Part shown: positions 8,831-17,650 of the stretch, piece after piece
Position numbering within the stretch: position 1 is the first letter of the stretch
How the letters are laid out: each line of letters starts with the position of its first letter
Assembly: GCA_964568625.1 (NCBI GenBank)
Contig: CAZMQG010000009.1
Location: 1 to 58,925, forward strand
Direction of reading: 5' to 3'
Source of the DNA: JBAZAX01 sp964568625
Lineage (GTDB): Bacteria > Babelota > Babeliae > Babelales > RVW-14
Length of the DNA: 58,925 bases
The notes under the pieces: model-generated
The model's database searches: none
The model's input: the letters and a program-made list of their open reading frames with translations, nothing else
Told to the model about the DNA's origin: nothing
Position numbers and translations under genes: made by a program

Positions 8831-9472
8831 TTACATTATGTTACAGATAGATGCGGTTTCTTGTTTTTTTGCTGCTATTGCTTTAGCCATTGCCGCCCTC
8901 TCAGCTTCGGGAACTGCCTGCACAACTATTCGTACAAGCTCATCGGTACGATAGTAGTCTGTATGTGCCAGAACAAGTTCAAACCTTTGTTCTGAAGACA
9001 AAGAACACAACAAAACTTTTAGCATCTCCTGTAATCTGTAACCAGGTACAGAACACCATCCATTGGGTTCACCGCGAAAAATGGCCACTACAAATGCATT
9101 AACTTTTTTACCTAAAAAACCATCTGCCCTGTACTTGATAAATTCAAATCGCTGCTCCATCGACAGTTGCGCTAACAACATTCTTACATTCTCTACTCGC
9201 CCGTTTTCTACAGCACGATGAAATAATTTAAGATCTTCCACATGTCTACGCTCTTCTTCTTCAGCCACATAAATTGCATGCGCAGCCATATCAAATGCAG
9301 CTCTTTGTTCCGCATCTAGTCCCTGACCCCCGTCTTTTTTTCGATTGCATGCAGGCTCACCCACCCGACCTTTTCCTGATATTTCATCGGCACCTCGCTT
9401 CATCCCAAACGCCACCGAATTTATGCTACCAATCATCAACATCGATAACATTAGTTTCTTAAACATTCTCAT
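8831..9472 (-). CDS. Exported ankyrin-like protein with C-terminal CaaX box (CNIM)
   Basis: First gene of the three-gene cluster in the direction of transcription, with its own promoter at 9522-9549. Signal peptide MRMFKKLMLSMLMIGSINS to VAFG, then the MKRGADEISGKG linker shared with the 7385 gene. Residues about 70-190 hold degenerate ankyrin-like repeats spaced by EQRFEF motifs (LKLFHRAVENGRVENVRMLL; LQEMLKVLLCSLSSEQRFEL). It ends KKQETASICNIM, a CaaX box preceded by a lysine pair. It is thus a mosaic: its 5' part matches the 7385 gene and its 3' part the 8156 gene. Host-targeted function is inferred. Confidence 0.83.
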   Translation of the reverse strand: MRMFKKLMLSMLMIGSINSVAFGMKRGADEISGKGRVGEPACNRKKDGGQGLDAEQRAAFDMAAHAIYVAEEEERRHVEDLKLFHRAVENGRVENVRMLLAQLSMEQRFEFIKYRADGFLGKKVNAFVVAIFRGEPNGWCSVPGYRLQEMLKVLLCSLSSEQRFELVLAHTDYYRTDELVRIVVQAVPEAERAAMAKAIAAKKQETASICNIM

Positions 9473-9521
9473 TGTACAATCTCCACAAAATTAAATCTGT
9501 TAATAATGAACAACTAGCGCT

Positions 9522-9549
9522 AGAATATTGCCAAATTTTAAAAAATCAA
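9522..9549 (-). promoter_or_regulatory. Promoter of the ankyrin/CaaX gene cluster
   Basis: On the minus strand TTGATT (9544-9549), 16 bp spacer, TATTCT (9522-9527), followed by AGC. The promoter before the NUDIX gene at 28926-28953 has the same hexamer pattern (TTGATC, 16 bp, TATTCTAGC), which supports both. The predicted leader is about 45 nt. Confidence 0.6.
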
Positions 9550-9676
9550 GAAGATATGAAAACAAAAATTACACACTATTTTTCAACCAAAAAGATTATG
9601 TGTTTGAGAGGCGTTATTCATAGTTGACGTACATTAAATGCTTGATTTTGAGACTCTTTTTGAGATCTTTATTCCC

Positions 9677-9719
9677 ATGTAGTAGAATAGCCCCATATTG
9701 CGGGGCTATTCTACTACAT
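9677..9719. terminator. 18-bp hairpin, possible terminator of the 9773-11029 gene
   Basis: Positions 9677-9694 are the exact inverted repeat of 9702-9719 around the loop ATATTGC. It lies about 50 bases downstream of the minus-strand stop at 9773. No T-run follows on the minus strand, so it may instead be an mRNA-stabilising hairpin or a mobile palindrome; its TAGCCCC core recurs at 7064-7088. Confidence 0.55.
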
Positions 9720-9772
9720 ATTTTTATAAATATATTATTCAGAGCCAAATAATTTTTTATATTCGTTGCTAC

Positions 9773-11029
9773 TTAATTATTTGTATAAAAGAAACTAGAA
9801 ACATAACTTACACAACGACCTAGCGCACCAGGTTCAGTATGCAAATCCCCACCATCACCCGCACCTGCAATCGCTGCAGCAGCTTCAGGATCATCTACGC
9901 ACGCATCTGCATTGGCCAACCCAGGCACATGAACATGGCCGTTTTCATCAACCTCGGGCTCAGGATAAACCGCAGGTTCCACTTGAACAACCTGGCGGAT
10001 ACCACCTACAACCTGAGCATCAAAAGCCATCTTAAGACTTTCTTGCTCAAGTTTTTTTATATGCTCTCTAAGCAAACGCAAAGCCTCATTAATCTTTTTG
10101 TTATCATACATTTTTTCTGCAATCTTCGTCGCCCATGGGTCAATAACTGCGTCGTATATGTAATTACCTCCATCTTTTAACTTACCAAAAACGGTATCTC
10201 GCACAGTTTTATTCATAGCAAGCCATACAACTAATGCAATCACACCAATTATCGCAACCGTAATAATAATTCGTTTTAAATAATTGGGGCCGAGCAACGG
10301 TTCTTTTGCTGCGTAAGTCTGCAATAACTCAACAAAATCACTTACATCTGATGTCCTTATATTACAATCATCAGCATAACATTTTTTAATTTCAAGTAAT
10401 TCTCTGCGTATCTTATCAAGAAAGTAGGCTACGTTTTCAACCTTTTCATCATAATTAAGACTTGATGCATTAACAATCAGTATAAAAAGCATAGCTTTTG
10501 AAATTGTTGCCTGAAATGGAAATTCGTATTTTAATTTTTCTTCCCCTGAACCAGCCCGTGCAGGAACCTTAAATTTATAAAAGTTATGCAATAAGCCAAC
10601 CAAGCGACCTTCATACTTTTTATTAACATTTAAGTGCCCAACAAAATGTCTAAATTCCAAATAAAGAAATCTATTCAATTTACGCAAAAGCAAAAGACGT
10701 GCTGCGTCATCTTTTTTGTTTTTGTCCAACCATTCAATAAGACTCAATAATACAGGTCCGGTGTCAAGAATGCGCCCTGAAATATTTGGCTTTAATTTAA
10801 AATTTTCACCAAACATTTCACTGGAATCTTTAAATATTTCCGGATTTTGCTCCAAAAAACATTTATACATTTCGTTAAATTCTACCCTAGCCCTATCAGC
10901 CTTATCTATTAATGGAATAAACAAATCGTCAGAGTAAGCATTTAGTAGACTAAAAGTTAAAAATAATAAATTTACTAAAAAACTGATTCCAAATAAATTT
11001 CTGTGTTGTTTTTTTAATATTGATTTCAC
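9773..11029 (-). CDS. Exported/membrane protein, paralog of the gene at 6051-7172
   Basis: Unknown family. The signal segment (HRNLFGISFLVNLLFLTFSL) is followed by AYSDDLF. A helical region shares GPVLLSLIEWLDKNK, LLHNFYKF, SKAMLFILIVNASSLNY and YFLDKIRRELLEIKK with the paralog. A transmembrane segment near residues 263-285 (IIITVAIIGVIALVVWLA) precedes a charged helix and an acidic Ala/Gly/Pro-rich tail. At 418 aa it is about 40 residues longer than the paralog. Start is GTG at 11029 with AAAGGA six bases upstream. Topology suggests an inner-membrane or envelope anchor with a large exported domain; function is unknown. Confidence 0.8.
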   Translation of the reverse strand: MKSILKKQHRNLFGISFLVNLLFLTFSLLNAYSDDLFIPLIDKADRARVEFNEMYKCFLEQNPEIFKDSSEMFGENFKLKPNISGRILDTGPVLLSLIEWLDKNKKDDAARLLLLRKLNRFLYLEFRHFVGHLNVNKKYEGRLVGLLHNFYKFKVPARAGSGEEKLKYEFPFQATISKAMLFILIVNASSLNYDEKVENVAYFLDKIRRELLEIKKCYADDCNIRTSDVSDFVELLQTYAAKEPLLGPNYLKRIIITVAIIGVIALVVWLAMNKTVRDTVFGKLKDGGNYIYDAVIDPWATKIAEKMYDNKKINEALRLLREHIKKLEQESLKMAFDAQVVGGIRQVVQVEPAVYPEPEVDENGHVHVPGLANADACVDDPEAAAAIAGAGDGGDLHTEPGALGRCVSYVSSFFYTNN

Positions 11030-11348
11030 ATTAAATCCTTTGTTGAAAATAACTTGTATAAAAACACAAGTCGTAAATATTATTGTCTAGAAAATAACCT
11101 AAATAAGATTCGGCTCAAGTATGCTAACAACTTATACAATTTTTTCAATATTTATAGACTTTTTCAATTTTTTACTCACTCATAGTCAATAATTTAAATT
11201 AACCGTTTAAATACTTGATTTAATGAAATTTAAACACCTAAAAAAGTAATATAATAAAATTTATTATTCATTTAATTAAAATTGCTGATAGTCTAGTTCT
11301 TTGGGTTATTAAGGTATTGATGTTTTTTACTTTTTTTATGGAAGATTT
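11030..11348. other. Divergent intergenic region before murA
   Basis: These 319 A/T-rich bases separate the minus-strand 9773 gene from murA. A TATAAT hexamer lies at 11250-11255, but no convincing -35 box sits at the right distance. GGAAGA at 11340-11345 is the murA ribosome site. Nothing else is recognisable. Confidence 0.5.
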
Positions 11349-12644
11349 ATGTTGGGTGCTCATATTTTGGTGAAAAAGTCTCTTGAAATTCACGGTTCAG
11401 TTGAAGTTGCAGGAGCAAAAAATGCCGTCCTCGTCATAATAAGTTCGTTAATCTTAGCCAAAGGCCGCTCTGTTCTAGATAACGTTCCTAATTCATCCGA
11501 CGTCAACCACATGATAAAACTACTCCAAGACCTAGGAGCTGATGTCGAATTTAATATGGAAAAGAAACAACTGATCGTCGATACATCAAATTTAAATCAA
11601 TTTGAAGTTAAGCCTGAGATAATGAATAAAATGAGAGCCTCAATTTTAGTAATGGGGCCACTTCTTGCCAGATTTGGCAAAGCAAAAGTTGCTTTCCCAG
11701 GAGGATGCGTTTTGGGAGCACGCCCAATCGATTACCACCTAAATGGATTTAAAAAGATGGGAATTAAAATCGAGGAAGATGGCTGTTACATCAATGCCGA
11801 AAAAATCGATACCCAAAAAACAGTTAACAGCAGAATAATTTTTGAATATCCAAGTGTTGGCGCAACTGAAAATTTAATGATGCTTGCGGCTTTAACAGAA
11901 GGACAAACAACAATAGTTAATGCTGCCCTAGAGCCCGAAGTTCTGGATCTGGTTGATATTTTGAATAAAATGGGTGCGGATATAAAATGTGGAAATGGTG
12001 CATTTATATATATTAATGGAGTCAGCGAATTAAAACCCGTTCATCACGCCATTATACCTGATCGGTTAGAAGCAGGAACATTTTTGCTTACCGCTGCAAT
12101 AACCGGAGGATGCGTAACTGTAACCAACGCAATAGCTGACCACATGGACATGTTTGTTGAAAAAATGCGCGAAATGGGACATAAAGTAGAAACAGGGATC
12201 TGCGCAGATGCAAATAATCCAACTCGAGGCATCAGACTTACAGGAACAAGCCTGCCTCAGGGAATTAAAATAAAAACCGGACCATATCCCGCATTCCCAA
12301 CAGACTTACAAGCTCCAACAATGGCGGCTTTATGTATTGCTAATGGCACAAGTTTAGTTGAAGAGACAGTGTTTGAAAATCGGTTTATGCACGTCCAAGA
12401 ACTACAAAAAATGGGTGCTCAAATATCATTAGCCGGAAACCAGGCACTTATTCGCGGCGTTGAAAATCTTTACGGCAACAAATTAATCGCTACAGATATC
12501 CGCGCATCATGTGCACTTGTTCTTGCAGGCCTTGCTGCGGACGGTCAAACTTATGTTTCCGGATTGCATCACTGGAGACGAGGATACGACCAACTCGAAA
12601 TAAAAATTAGAGCCCTGGGTGGACAAGTCGAAATCAACGAATAA
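11349..12644 (+). CDS. murA: UDP-N-acetylglucosamine 1-carboxyvinyltransferase
   Basis: Transfers enolpyruvate from PEP to UDP-GlcNAc, the first committed step of peptidoglycan synthesis. The 431 aa cover the whole inside-out alpha/beta fold. GAKNAVL at residues 22-28 carries the conserved Lys/Asn pair, and PGGCVLGARPID places the PEP-binding Cys at residue 120, so the enzyme has the fosfomycin-sensitive Cys rather than the Asp of resistant forms. C-terminal DIRASCALVLAGLAADG and HWRRGYDQLEIKI are typical. Its presence indicates that the organism makes a peptidoglycan precursor. A strong terminator follows at 12662-12706. Confidence 0.97.
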   Translation: MLGAHILVKKSLEIHGSVEVAGAKNAVLVIISSLILAKGRSVLDNVPNSSDVNHMIKLLQDLGADVEFNMEKKQLIVDTSNLNQFEVKPEIMNKMRASILVMGPLLARFGKAKVAFPGGCVLGARPIDYHLNGFKKMGIKIEEDGCYINAEKIDTQKTVNSRIIFEYPSVGATENLMMLAALTEGQTTIVNAALEPEVLDLVDILNKMGADIKCGNGAFIYINGVSELKPVHHAIIPDRLEAGTFLLTAAITGGCVTVTNAIADHMDMFVEKMREMGHKVETGICADANNPTRGIRLTGTSLPQGIKIKTGPYPAFPTDLQAPTMAALCIANGTSLVEETVFENRFMHVQELQKMGAQISLAGNQALIRGVENLYGNKLIATDIRASCALVLAGLAADGQTYVSGLHHWRRGYDQLEIKIRALGGQVEINE

Positions 12645-12661
12645 AAATAAAATTCTTTAAA

Positions 12662-12706
12662 AGCAAAAAACAAGGGCCGGTATAAAACCGGCCCTTGTTT
12701 TTTGCT
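12662..12706. terminator. Bidirectional terminator between murA and the DUF378 gene
   Basis: A 19-bp perfect stem (12662-12680 with 12688-12706) around loop TATAAAA; its outer part gives a T-run on both strands. It separates convergent genes. Confidence 0.9.
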
Positions 12707-12724
12707 AGATTAAAATTTAATCAA

Positions 12725-12931
12725 TTAGTTTCTAAAAAAGAATAATGCTATCAACTTGTAAATACCTGCGACTGCAACTATTCCATAAATAATTTTATCT
12801 AAGCCTTCGACTCCAGAAATTTTTTGAACATATTCTACGAGATTAAAATTTAAAAATGCAACTAATCCCCAATTTATTGCACCAACCGACGCAATGAAAG
12901 CAGCTATCCAGCAAAGAAATTTACAACACAT
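12725..12931 (-). CDS. DUF378 small membrane protein
   Basis: A 68-aa protein with two transmembrane segments. ASVGAINWGLVAFLNFNLVEY and the later IIYGIVAVAGIYKLIALFF match the DUF378 (YuzA-like) pattern, in which a GxINWG motif ends the first helix. Function of the family is unknown. I start it at 12931 (MCCKFLCW) because AAAGGA lies six bases upstream; a longer reading to 12958 lacks such a site. It is convergent with murA and lies downstream of the transketolase start region on the opposite side. Confidence 0.85.
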   Translation of the reverse strand: MCCKFLCWIAAFIASVGAINWGLVAFLNFNLVEYVQKISGVEGLDKIIYGIVAVAGIYKLIALFFFRN

Positions 12932-13068
12932 GGCAAATCCTTTCCACAAAACAAACACTCACACAAAATTACTAAACTGAATTAAAAGTATTTTTTGATC
13001 AATGCCATTGTAAATAAAAATGTTTTTTAGCCAAAAACATCAATTGGTTCAACAAATTTTTCGCTAAA

Positions 13069-14949
13069 TCAATCAAATTCTTTTACAGTTTTAATAATAT
13101 GATGTGCTTCTATTCCAGCATCATGCATAAGTTCTTGAGGCATTCCCGATCTTGAAATTTTTGTAACTCCAAGCATTTTTTGCTTAATTCCAGAATTAAT
13201 AATTTGCCCCGCAATCATCTGCCCAATGCCACCATTAATATAATGGTCTTCAACTGAAACAATTTTGTTATTAGAATTTTTTGCAATTTCTAAGATTGTT
13301 TCAATATCCATAGGTTTTATTGAATACAAATCTATAACAGAAACAAAAATTCCTTCTGCCTTAAGCAAATCATAAGCGTTAAGCGCCTCGTGCAATGTTA
13401 TCCCCGCTGCTACGATGCAACAAACATCATTACAACTTTGTCGTAAAACTTTGCATTTTCCAATTTCGAATTTCTCATCCATATCATAAATCATCTGTGT
13501 ATCTGCACGAGTGGTACGTAGGTACGATATACCATCGTTGTAAGCAGCACATAAATTCATAAGCTTATAAGTACAAACAGCATCTGAAGGATATAAAATT
13601 ATTGAATTTGGAATAGTATTAAACATTGCAATATCCTCAAGCCCCATCTGCGATGGTCCATCTTGCCCTATTGAGACTCCACAATGCGAACCACAAATTC
13701 GCAAAGCATTTTGACCAATTCCTGCCATGCGCAATTGATCAAAAGCACGAGTTAAAAATGCCGAAAATGTTGATGCAAAAGGAATTTTACCACGGGATTG
13801 CAACCCGGAACTAATGCTAATCATGTTTTGTTCAGCAATAAAACATTGAATAAATCTCTCGGGGAATTTTTTAGCAAATAAATCCGAAAATGTTGAGTTA
13901 CTAACATCAGCATCAAGTGCACTAATTTCTGGATTATTTTCACCAAGCGCTTGCAAAGCATATCCATAAGCCTTACGTGTTGAAAGCAAAACATTTTTTT
14001 CAAAATATTTTTTATTTATGTCTTGAGATAAATCAGCTGGAACAAAATTTGTTTTTTTTACTTCTATATTCGTTGGCAACGTAAGGGTATATTTTATATT
14101 TGACTTGAATTCTGACTCTTCTTTAAATTTTGCCTTGAGCTGTGTAATTGCTTTTTCTGCGAGTTCTTGAGACAAAGGTTTGCCATGCCAATTTAACTCA
14201 TCCTCTATTCCATCAAGTCCATGCCCCTTAAATGTCTTTGCAATAATCATTGTTGGTTGGCTTTTTGTATTTTTTGCAATATTAATTGCATCAACTATTT
14301 GAGAAATATCATGTCCATCAATAGAAAGCGTTTTCCAACCAAAGGCTTGAAATTTATTAACATAATTTTGAACTTGATGATCATGAAGTGTTGAGCCGGT
14401 CTGGCCTAACCGATTACAATCAACAAATCCAATTAATTTATCAATATGATAAAAAGCAGCAAGTTCAGCCGCTTCCCAAATAGAACCTTCTGCTATTTCT
14501 CCGTCACCCATTAGAACATAAGTCATATAATCAAGCTTATCCATACGAGCGGCTAGAGCCATACCTAAGCCAACTGAAAGGCCTTGTCCTAACGACCCGG
14601 TTGCAGCTTCATTGTATGCAAAACGTGGAGTTGGATGTCCCTCAAGCGTCGACGTAAACTTACGTAAGGTTAATAGTTCTTCATCGCTGATTACACCCAA
14701 CAGCTTCCATGCAGCATATATTACCGGAATTGCATGGCCTTTGGAAAGAATTACACGATCATTATTTTGATTCTTTGGATTTTGTAAATCATAATGTAAA
14801 AAATTGAAAAATATTGTTGAAACAATGTCAGCTATAGAAAGGCATGATGTGGGATGGCCTGATTTGCTCTGCGCTGTAGCACGAATGGAGTCTATTCTTA
14901 AATTAAGAGCCTGGTACTTTAAATATAAAATTTGTTCGTTATTTAACAT
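13069..14949 (-). CDS. tkt: Transketolase
   Basis: TPP-dependent transfer of two-carbon ketol units in the non-oxidative pentose phosphate pathway. Residues about 30-40 (SGHPTSC) and RVILSKGHA open the pyrophosphate domain; GDGEIAEGSIWEAAELAAFY holds the Mg/TPP motif; the pyrimidine domain begins near residue 310 with the catalytic Glu in FIQCFIAEQNM; a C-terminal domain follows. At 626 aa it is the shorter, animal-like transketolase type rather than the about 660-aa proteobacterial type. It lies 16 bases after the NUDIX gene stop, so the two are probably one operon. Transaldolase at 29010 completes the pathway. Confidence 0.95.
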   Translation of the reverse strand: MLNNEQILYLKYQALNLRIDSIRATAQSKSGHPTSCLSIADIVSTIFFNFLHYDLQNPKNQNNDRVILSKGHAIPVIYAAWKLLGVISDEELLTLRKFTSTLEGHPTPRFAYNEAATGSLGQGLSVGLGMALAARMDKLDYMTYVLMGDGEIAEGSIWEAAELAAFYHIDKLIGFVDCNRLGQTGSTLHDHQVQNYVNKFQAFGWKTLSIDGHDISQIVDAINIAKNTKSQPTMIIAKTFKGHGLDGIEDELNWHGKPLSQELAEKAITQLKAKFKEESEFKSNIKYTLTLPTNIEVKKTNFVPADLSQDINKKYFEKNVLLSTRKAYGYALQALGENNPEISALDADVSNSTFSDLFAKKFPERFIQCFIAEQNMISISSGLQSRGKIPFASTFSAFLTRAFDQLRMAGIGQNALRICGSHCGVSIGQDGPSQMGLEDIAMFNTIPNSIILYPSDAVCTYKLMNLCAAYNDGISYLRTTRADTQMIYDMDEKFEIGKCKVLRQSCNDVCCIVAAGITLHEALNAYDLLKAEGIFVSVIDLYSIKPMDIETILEIAKNSNNKIVSVEDHYINGGIGQMIAGQIINSGIKQKMLGVTKISRSGMPQELMHDAGIEAHHIIKTVKEFD

Positions 14950-14965
14950 GCTTGGCCTTTTTAAA

Positions 14966-15598
14966 CTAAAATTTCAAAGTGTTTAAGTAACTTACCACAA
15001 GCTGAGTCCAGCTCTCCATTGAAGAATAAAAATGTTCACACTCCTTAAGTGTTAATAAAGTTCCGTCTTTTAATTCTGATTTAACCTTTATATTATCTGA
15101 ATCACCGGTAAGCAAAAAAACAAAACCCATGTGAACCTGGCCAACAGAACTTCCATCATCATTAATTACGCCAATTGGGTTAATGCTAATATTGCCTTTA
15201 TAATTTACCTCTTCTGCAAATTCCCTTTTTGCCCAGTCAAAAATGTCATTACTCTGCATATCTTCCTGTCTGATATGACCACCAATACCCAAAGAATACT
15301 TATTTTTTAGCCTACTTTCACTTGCAGTACTTTTACGCTGCATCAAAAAAAATTTATCTTGAAAGTTGAAAATTAGATATGGAATAATTTGCTTATAATT
15401 AGTATCCACTTCCATATCAGACCGCCATAAAAATTCCTTGTGCTTATTTATAATTTCTAGATAATTTTCAAAATTCATTACCGGTAAAAATCCGGAAAAA
15501 GCATCTTCTTGTAGAATTTTATCACGTTTAACTACCAAAATTCTTTCAGCTTTTACAGCTTTTTGTGGTGTAATTGTCGGATTTTTTTGAATTTCCAT
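14966..15598 (-). CDS. NUDIX hydrolase
   Basis: A 210-aa predicted nucleoside-diphosphate-type pyrophosphohydrolase. The Nudix box is slightly degenerate: GGHIRQED followed by DWAKREFAEEV near residues 115-140, keeping the REFAEE metal-binding core. An N-terminal extension of about 75 residues (LVVKRDKIL, GFLPVMNFENYLEII) precedes it. The substrate cannot be told. I start at 15598 (MEIQKNPT), eight bases after AGGAG; the in-frame ATG at 15619 lies upstream of that site. First gene of a probable operon with transketolase. Confidence 0.88.
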   Translation of the reverse strand: MEIQKNPTITPQKAVKAERILVVKRDKILQEDAFSGFLPVMNFENYLEIINKHKEFLWRSDMEVDTNYKQIIPYLIFNFQDKFFLMQRKSTASESRLKNKYSLGIGGHIRQEDMQSNDIFDWAKREFAEEVNYKGNISINPIGVINDDGSSVGQVHMGFVFLLTGDSDNIKVKSELKDGTLLTLKECEHFYSSMESWTQLVVSYLNTLKF

Positions 15599-15811
15599 CG
15601 AAATATCTCCTATTTTCACAGGTTTTTTAAATCAAACTATGCCATAAACTATCAAAACTCCCCACTTTTTCATAGAAAAATGAGGGAAAATAAAATATTA
15701 AATAATTGAAATTAATATAACCAATGTGATAAAGTTAGATTAGAAAAGTAATAAAAAATTGTAAGCCAAAGACCTCAGGGCTTAGGAATTTGAAAAACAG
15801 AGGGGCATTTT

Positions 15812-16414
15812 ATGAATATATTTTTAAAACTTTTAGCAATAGTCGGACTTCTTATTGGCAATATTTCATTGAACGCTGCAATTGTAACACCTCGTCCCGG
15901 ATTAACAATTTTTAAAGGGAAACTTCAAAACGTCGGGGCAGAAAGTGACAAATTTTTATGGTATACACCTGATAGTCGTGATCCACGTGGATTCCAATTA
16001 ACTGTTAACAGGTATATAGAAAAATCCAGCACCTTTACAATTGAATACACTAAACTTATCTGTGCAACTGGTGAAACCATACAGCAAGAATTATTCGGCA
16101 ATAGTGGTGAGTACTACGTTGGGAATATAATAACTTCTGACAAAAAGTATTTACTGTATGATGTTGATAAAAAACAACTAAGTGTAGTTACCAAAATTCC
16201 AAGACCTGATTACGCTAATTACACTTGGCTTATTTTTCACTGCAAACAACTTGATCAGTACATGTTTTGGCCACTATTTCAACAACCAATGTTTTTACAA
16301 AAATTCAGACTGCCTGATGTAATTGATGTAATTCTATTTCAAAAAAGCGGAACCGATGGGCAAAACTATACATACTGGAAGTTAATTCCAGAAGGCAAAG
16401 TCATTGCAGATTAG
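15812..16414 (+). CDS. Exported protein of unknown function
   Basis: A 200-aa protein with a clear signal peptide (MNIFLKLLAIVGLLIGNISLNA, cleavage likely after NAA or LNA). The mature part is rich in Tyr, Phe and Trp and looks beta-rich (KFLWYTPDSRDPRGFQLTV; YTWLIFHCKQLDQYMFWPL). No domain is recognised. GAGGGG lies upstream of the ATG. Its stop is three bases from the stop of the convergent C11 protease gene, with no terminator hairpin between them. Confidence 0.8.
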   Translation: MNIFLKLLAIVGLLIGNISLNAAIVTPRPGLTIFKGKLQNVGAESDKFLWYTPDSRDPRGFQLTVNRYIEKSSTFTIEYTKLICATGETIQQELFGNSGEYYVGNIITSDKKYLLYDVDKKQLSVVTKIPRPDYANYTWLIFHCKQLDQYMFWPLFQQPMFLQKFRLPDVIDVILFQKSGTDGQNYTYWKLIPEGKVIAD

Positions 16415-16417
16415 CCT

Positions 16418-17650
16418 CTATTTTCTATTAGTTTTTATAAAACTTAACCACTTCGACTGTTGAGCAAATAATGTCAACGGATATGTCGAATCGATATACA
16501 ATGGCTTAGCAGGACTTGGAAAATAAATTGAAACTCCATGAGCATCCGCATTCCTAGACCCGACAGCATTTGCTATTACCGATGCGGAAATCAAATTTAA
16601 TCCCTGAACCAATGTTACCTTGAGCCTATCAAGAGCTTTTGTATAATTACTTACAACTTTTATTGACTTACGTATGTTATAAATTTGTGAATAAAATTTT
16701 TTGTAAAAAGAATAAAGATCAACATAATCTGAAACATAAAAGCCAAGGGTTTTTAATCTCGCTGCAATCACCGCGTTTTTAATCTGTGTAGATTTATATT
16801 TTTTACATTCATTAACTAATAACACCATGTTATCAATGTTAGTTTTAATTGAAGTTAAATAAGTCATATCAAATGCAGCCTGAGTAAAGTCTGTCTCTCC
16901 AGTACTTCTATAAAATGTACCATATGCCGTCACAATGGATTGCGCCAATCTTTTTGCATCAAAACCTGTAGGATTAGCAGTCAGAGGTCTTATAAAACCG
17001 GAATATGCCCATCCATAACCCGGTTCGGTTTGTTCTGAACTGACCAATACATTAGCCAAACCACGAAGTTGGTATGCAACTTCAATCATATTCATCATAC
17101 AAGCATCCATTCCCACAATATCAACAGAATGCCCAAGTATTGTTTTCATTTGTGTAAAAGCTTGAGTCATAGCCTGATTTGTAAGAAATGTGTTTTGAGT
17201 ATAATCATAAAGAATACCCCTATTCTTTTCATCAATATTTCTGGCATCCGAAAAACCATTTCCATGATTCCATAAAACAAATGCATATTTTTTTGCAGGA
17301 TATTTTCGCTTAAGCCACGAAGCGCATGTTACTATTTCCTGCCCAGGATTCATACCCATTTCTGATGTCAAAGACTCATCTTCAATTCGACCGTTTTTTA
17401 CAATTTTATAACGCCATGTCCTGTTATTTCTTGGCTGATCCCATTGAACTAAAATATTAACTAATGATGAATTTGCATATATGCCACTCTGCATGTCTTT
17501 AATATTGTATTCGGCAAACGGTGAAAGATTGTTATCTGCCTGAAGATAAACTAAAACCGTCCATTCAGCTAATGTCGCAGCATAAATTCTAAATGAGAAG
17601 AAAATGAAACCCAAGCTCAGAATTAAAAAACATTTTTTTAAATTATTCAT
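16418..17650 (-). CDS. Exported clostripain-family (C11) cysteine protease
   Basis: Caspase-like clan CD protease. After a signal peptide (residues 1-24, CFLILSLGFIFFSF) comes EWTVLVYLQADNNLSPFA, the family's first strand. The catalytic His is His129 in LWNHGNG and the catalytic Cys is Cys184 in GMDAC. Residues near 380-400 (GVSIYFPSPAKPLYIDS) match the C-terminal family block. The start at 17650 has AAAGGAG six bases upstream; the longer reading to 17692 is unlikely. First of three paralogs in alternating orientation. C11 members in other bacteria cut after basic residues; whether this one acts in the periplasm or on the host is unknown. Confidence 0.92.
   Translation of the reverse strand: MNNLKKCFLILSLGFIFFSFRIYAATLAEWTVLVYLQADNNLSPFAEYNIKDMQSGIYANSSLVNILVQWDQPRNNRTWRYKIVKNGRIEDESLTSEMGMNPGQEIVTCASWLKRKYPAKKYAFVLWNHGNGFSDARNIDEKNRGILYDYTQNTFLTNQAMTQAFTQMKTILGHSVDIVGMDACMMNMIEVAYQLRGLANVLVSSEQTEPGYGWAYSGFIRPLTANPTGFDAKRLAQSIVTAYGTFYRSTGETDFTQAAFDMTYLTSIKTNIDNMVLLVNECKKYKSTQIKNAVIAARLKTLGFYVSDYVDLYSFYKKFYSQIYNIRKSIKVVSNYTKALDRLKVTLVQGLNLISASVIANAVGSRNADAHGVSIYFPSPAKPLYIDSTYPLTLFAQQSKWLSFIKTNRK

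Larger units (their letters stand above)
9473..9772. other. Intergenic region with promoter and hairpin
   Basis: Holds the minus-strand promoter of the ankyrin-type cluster (9522-9549) and a strong 18-bp hairpin (9677-9719). I see no coding potential in the remaining A/T-rich sequence. Confidence 0.6.

Noticed and set aside
7385..11029. Recent prophage or genomic island in the ankyrin region
   Set aside because: No integrase, phage genes, tRNA junction or direct-repeat attachment sites, and base composition looks like the flanks.
12044..12232. Antisense open frame within murA
   Set aside because: Shadow of the murA codons with no start signal or recognisable product.
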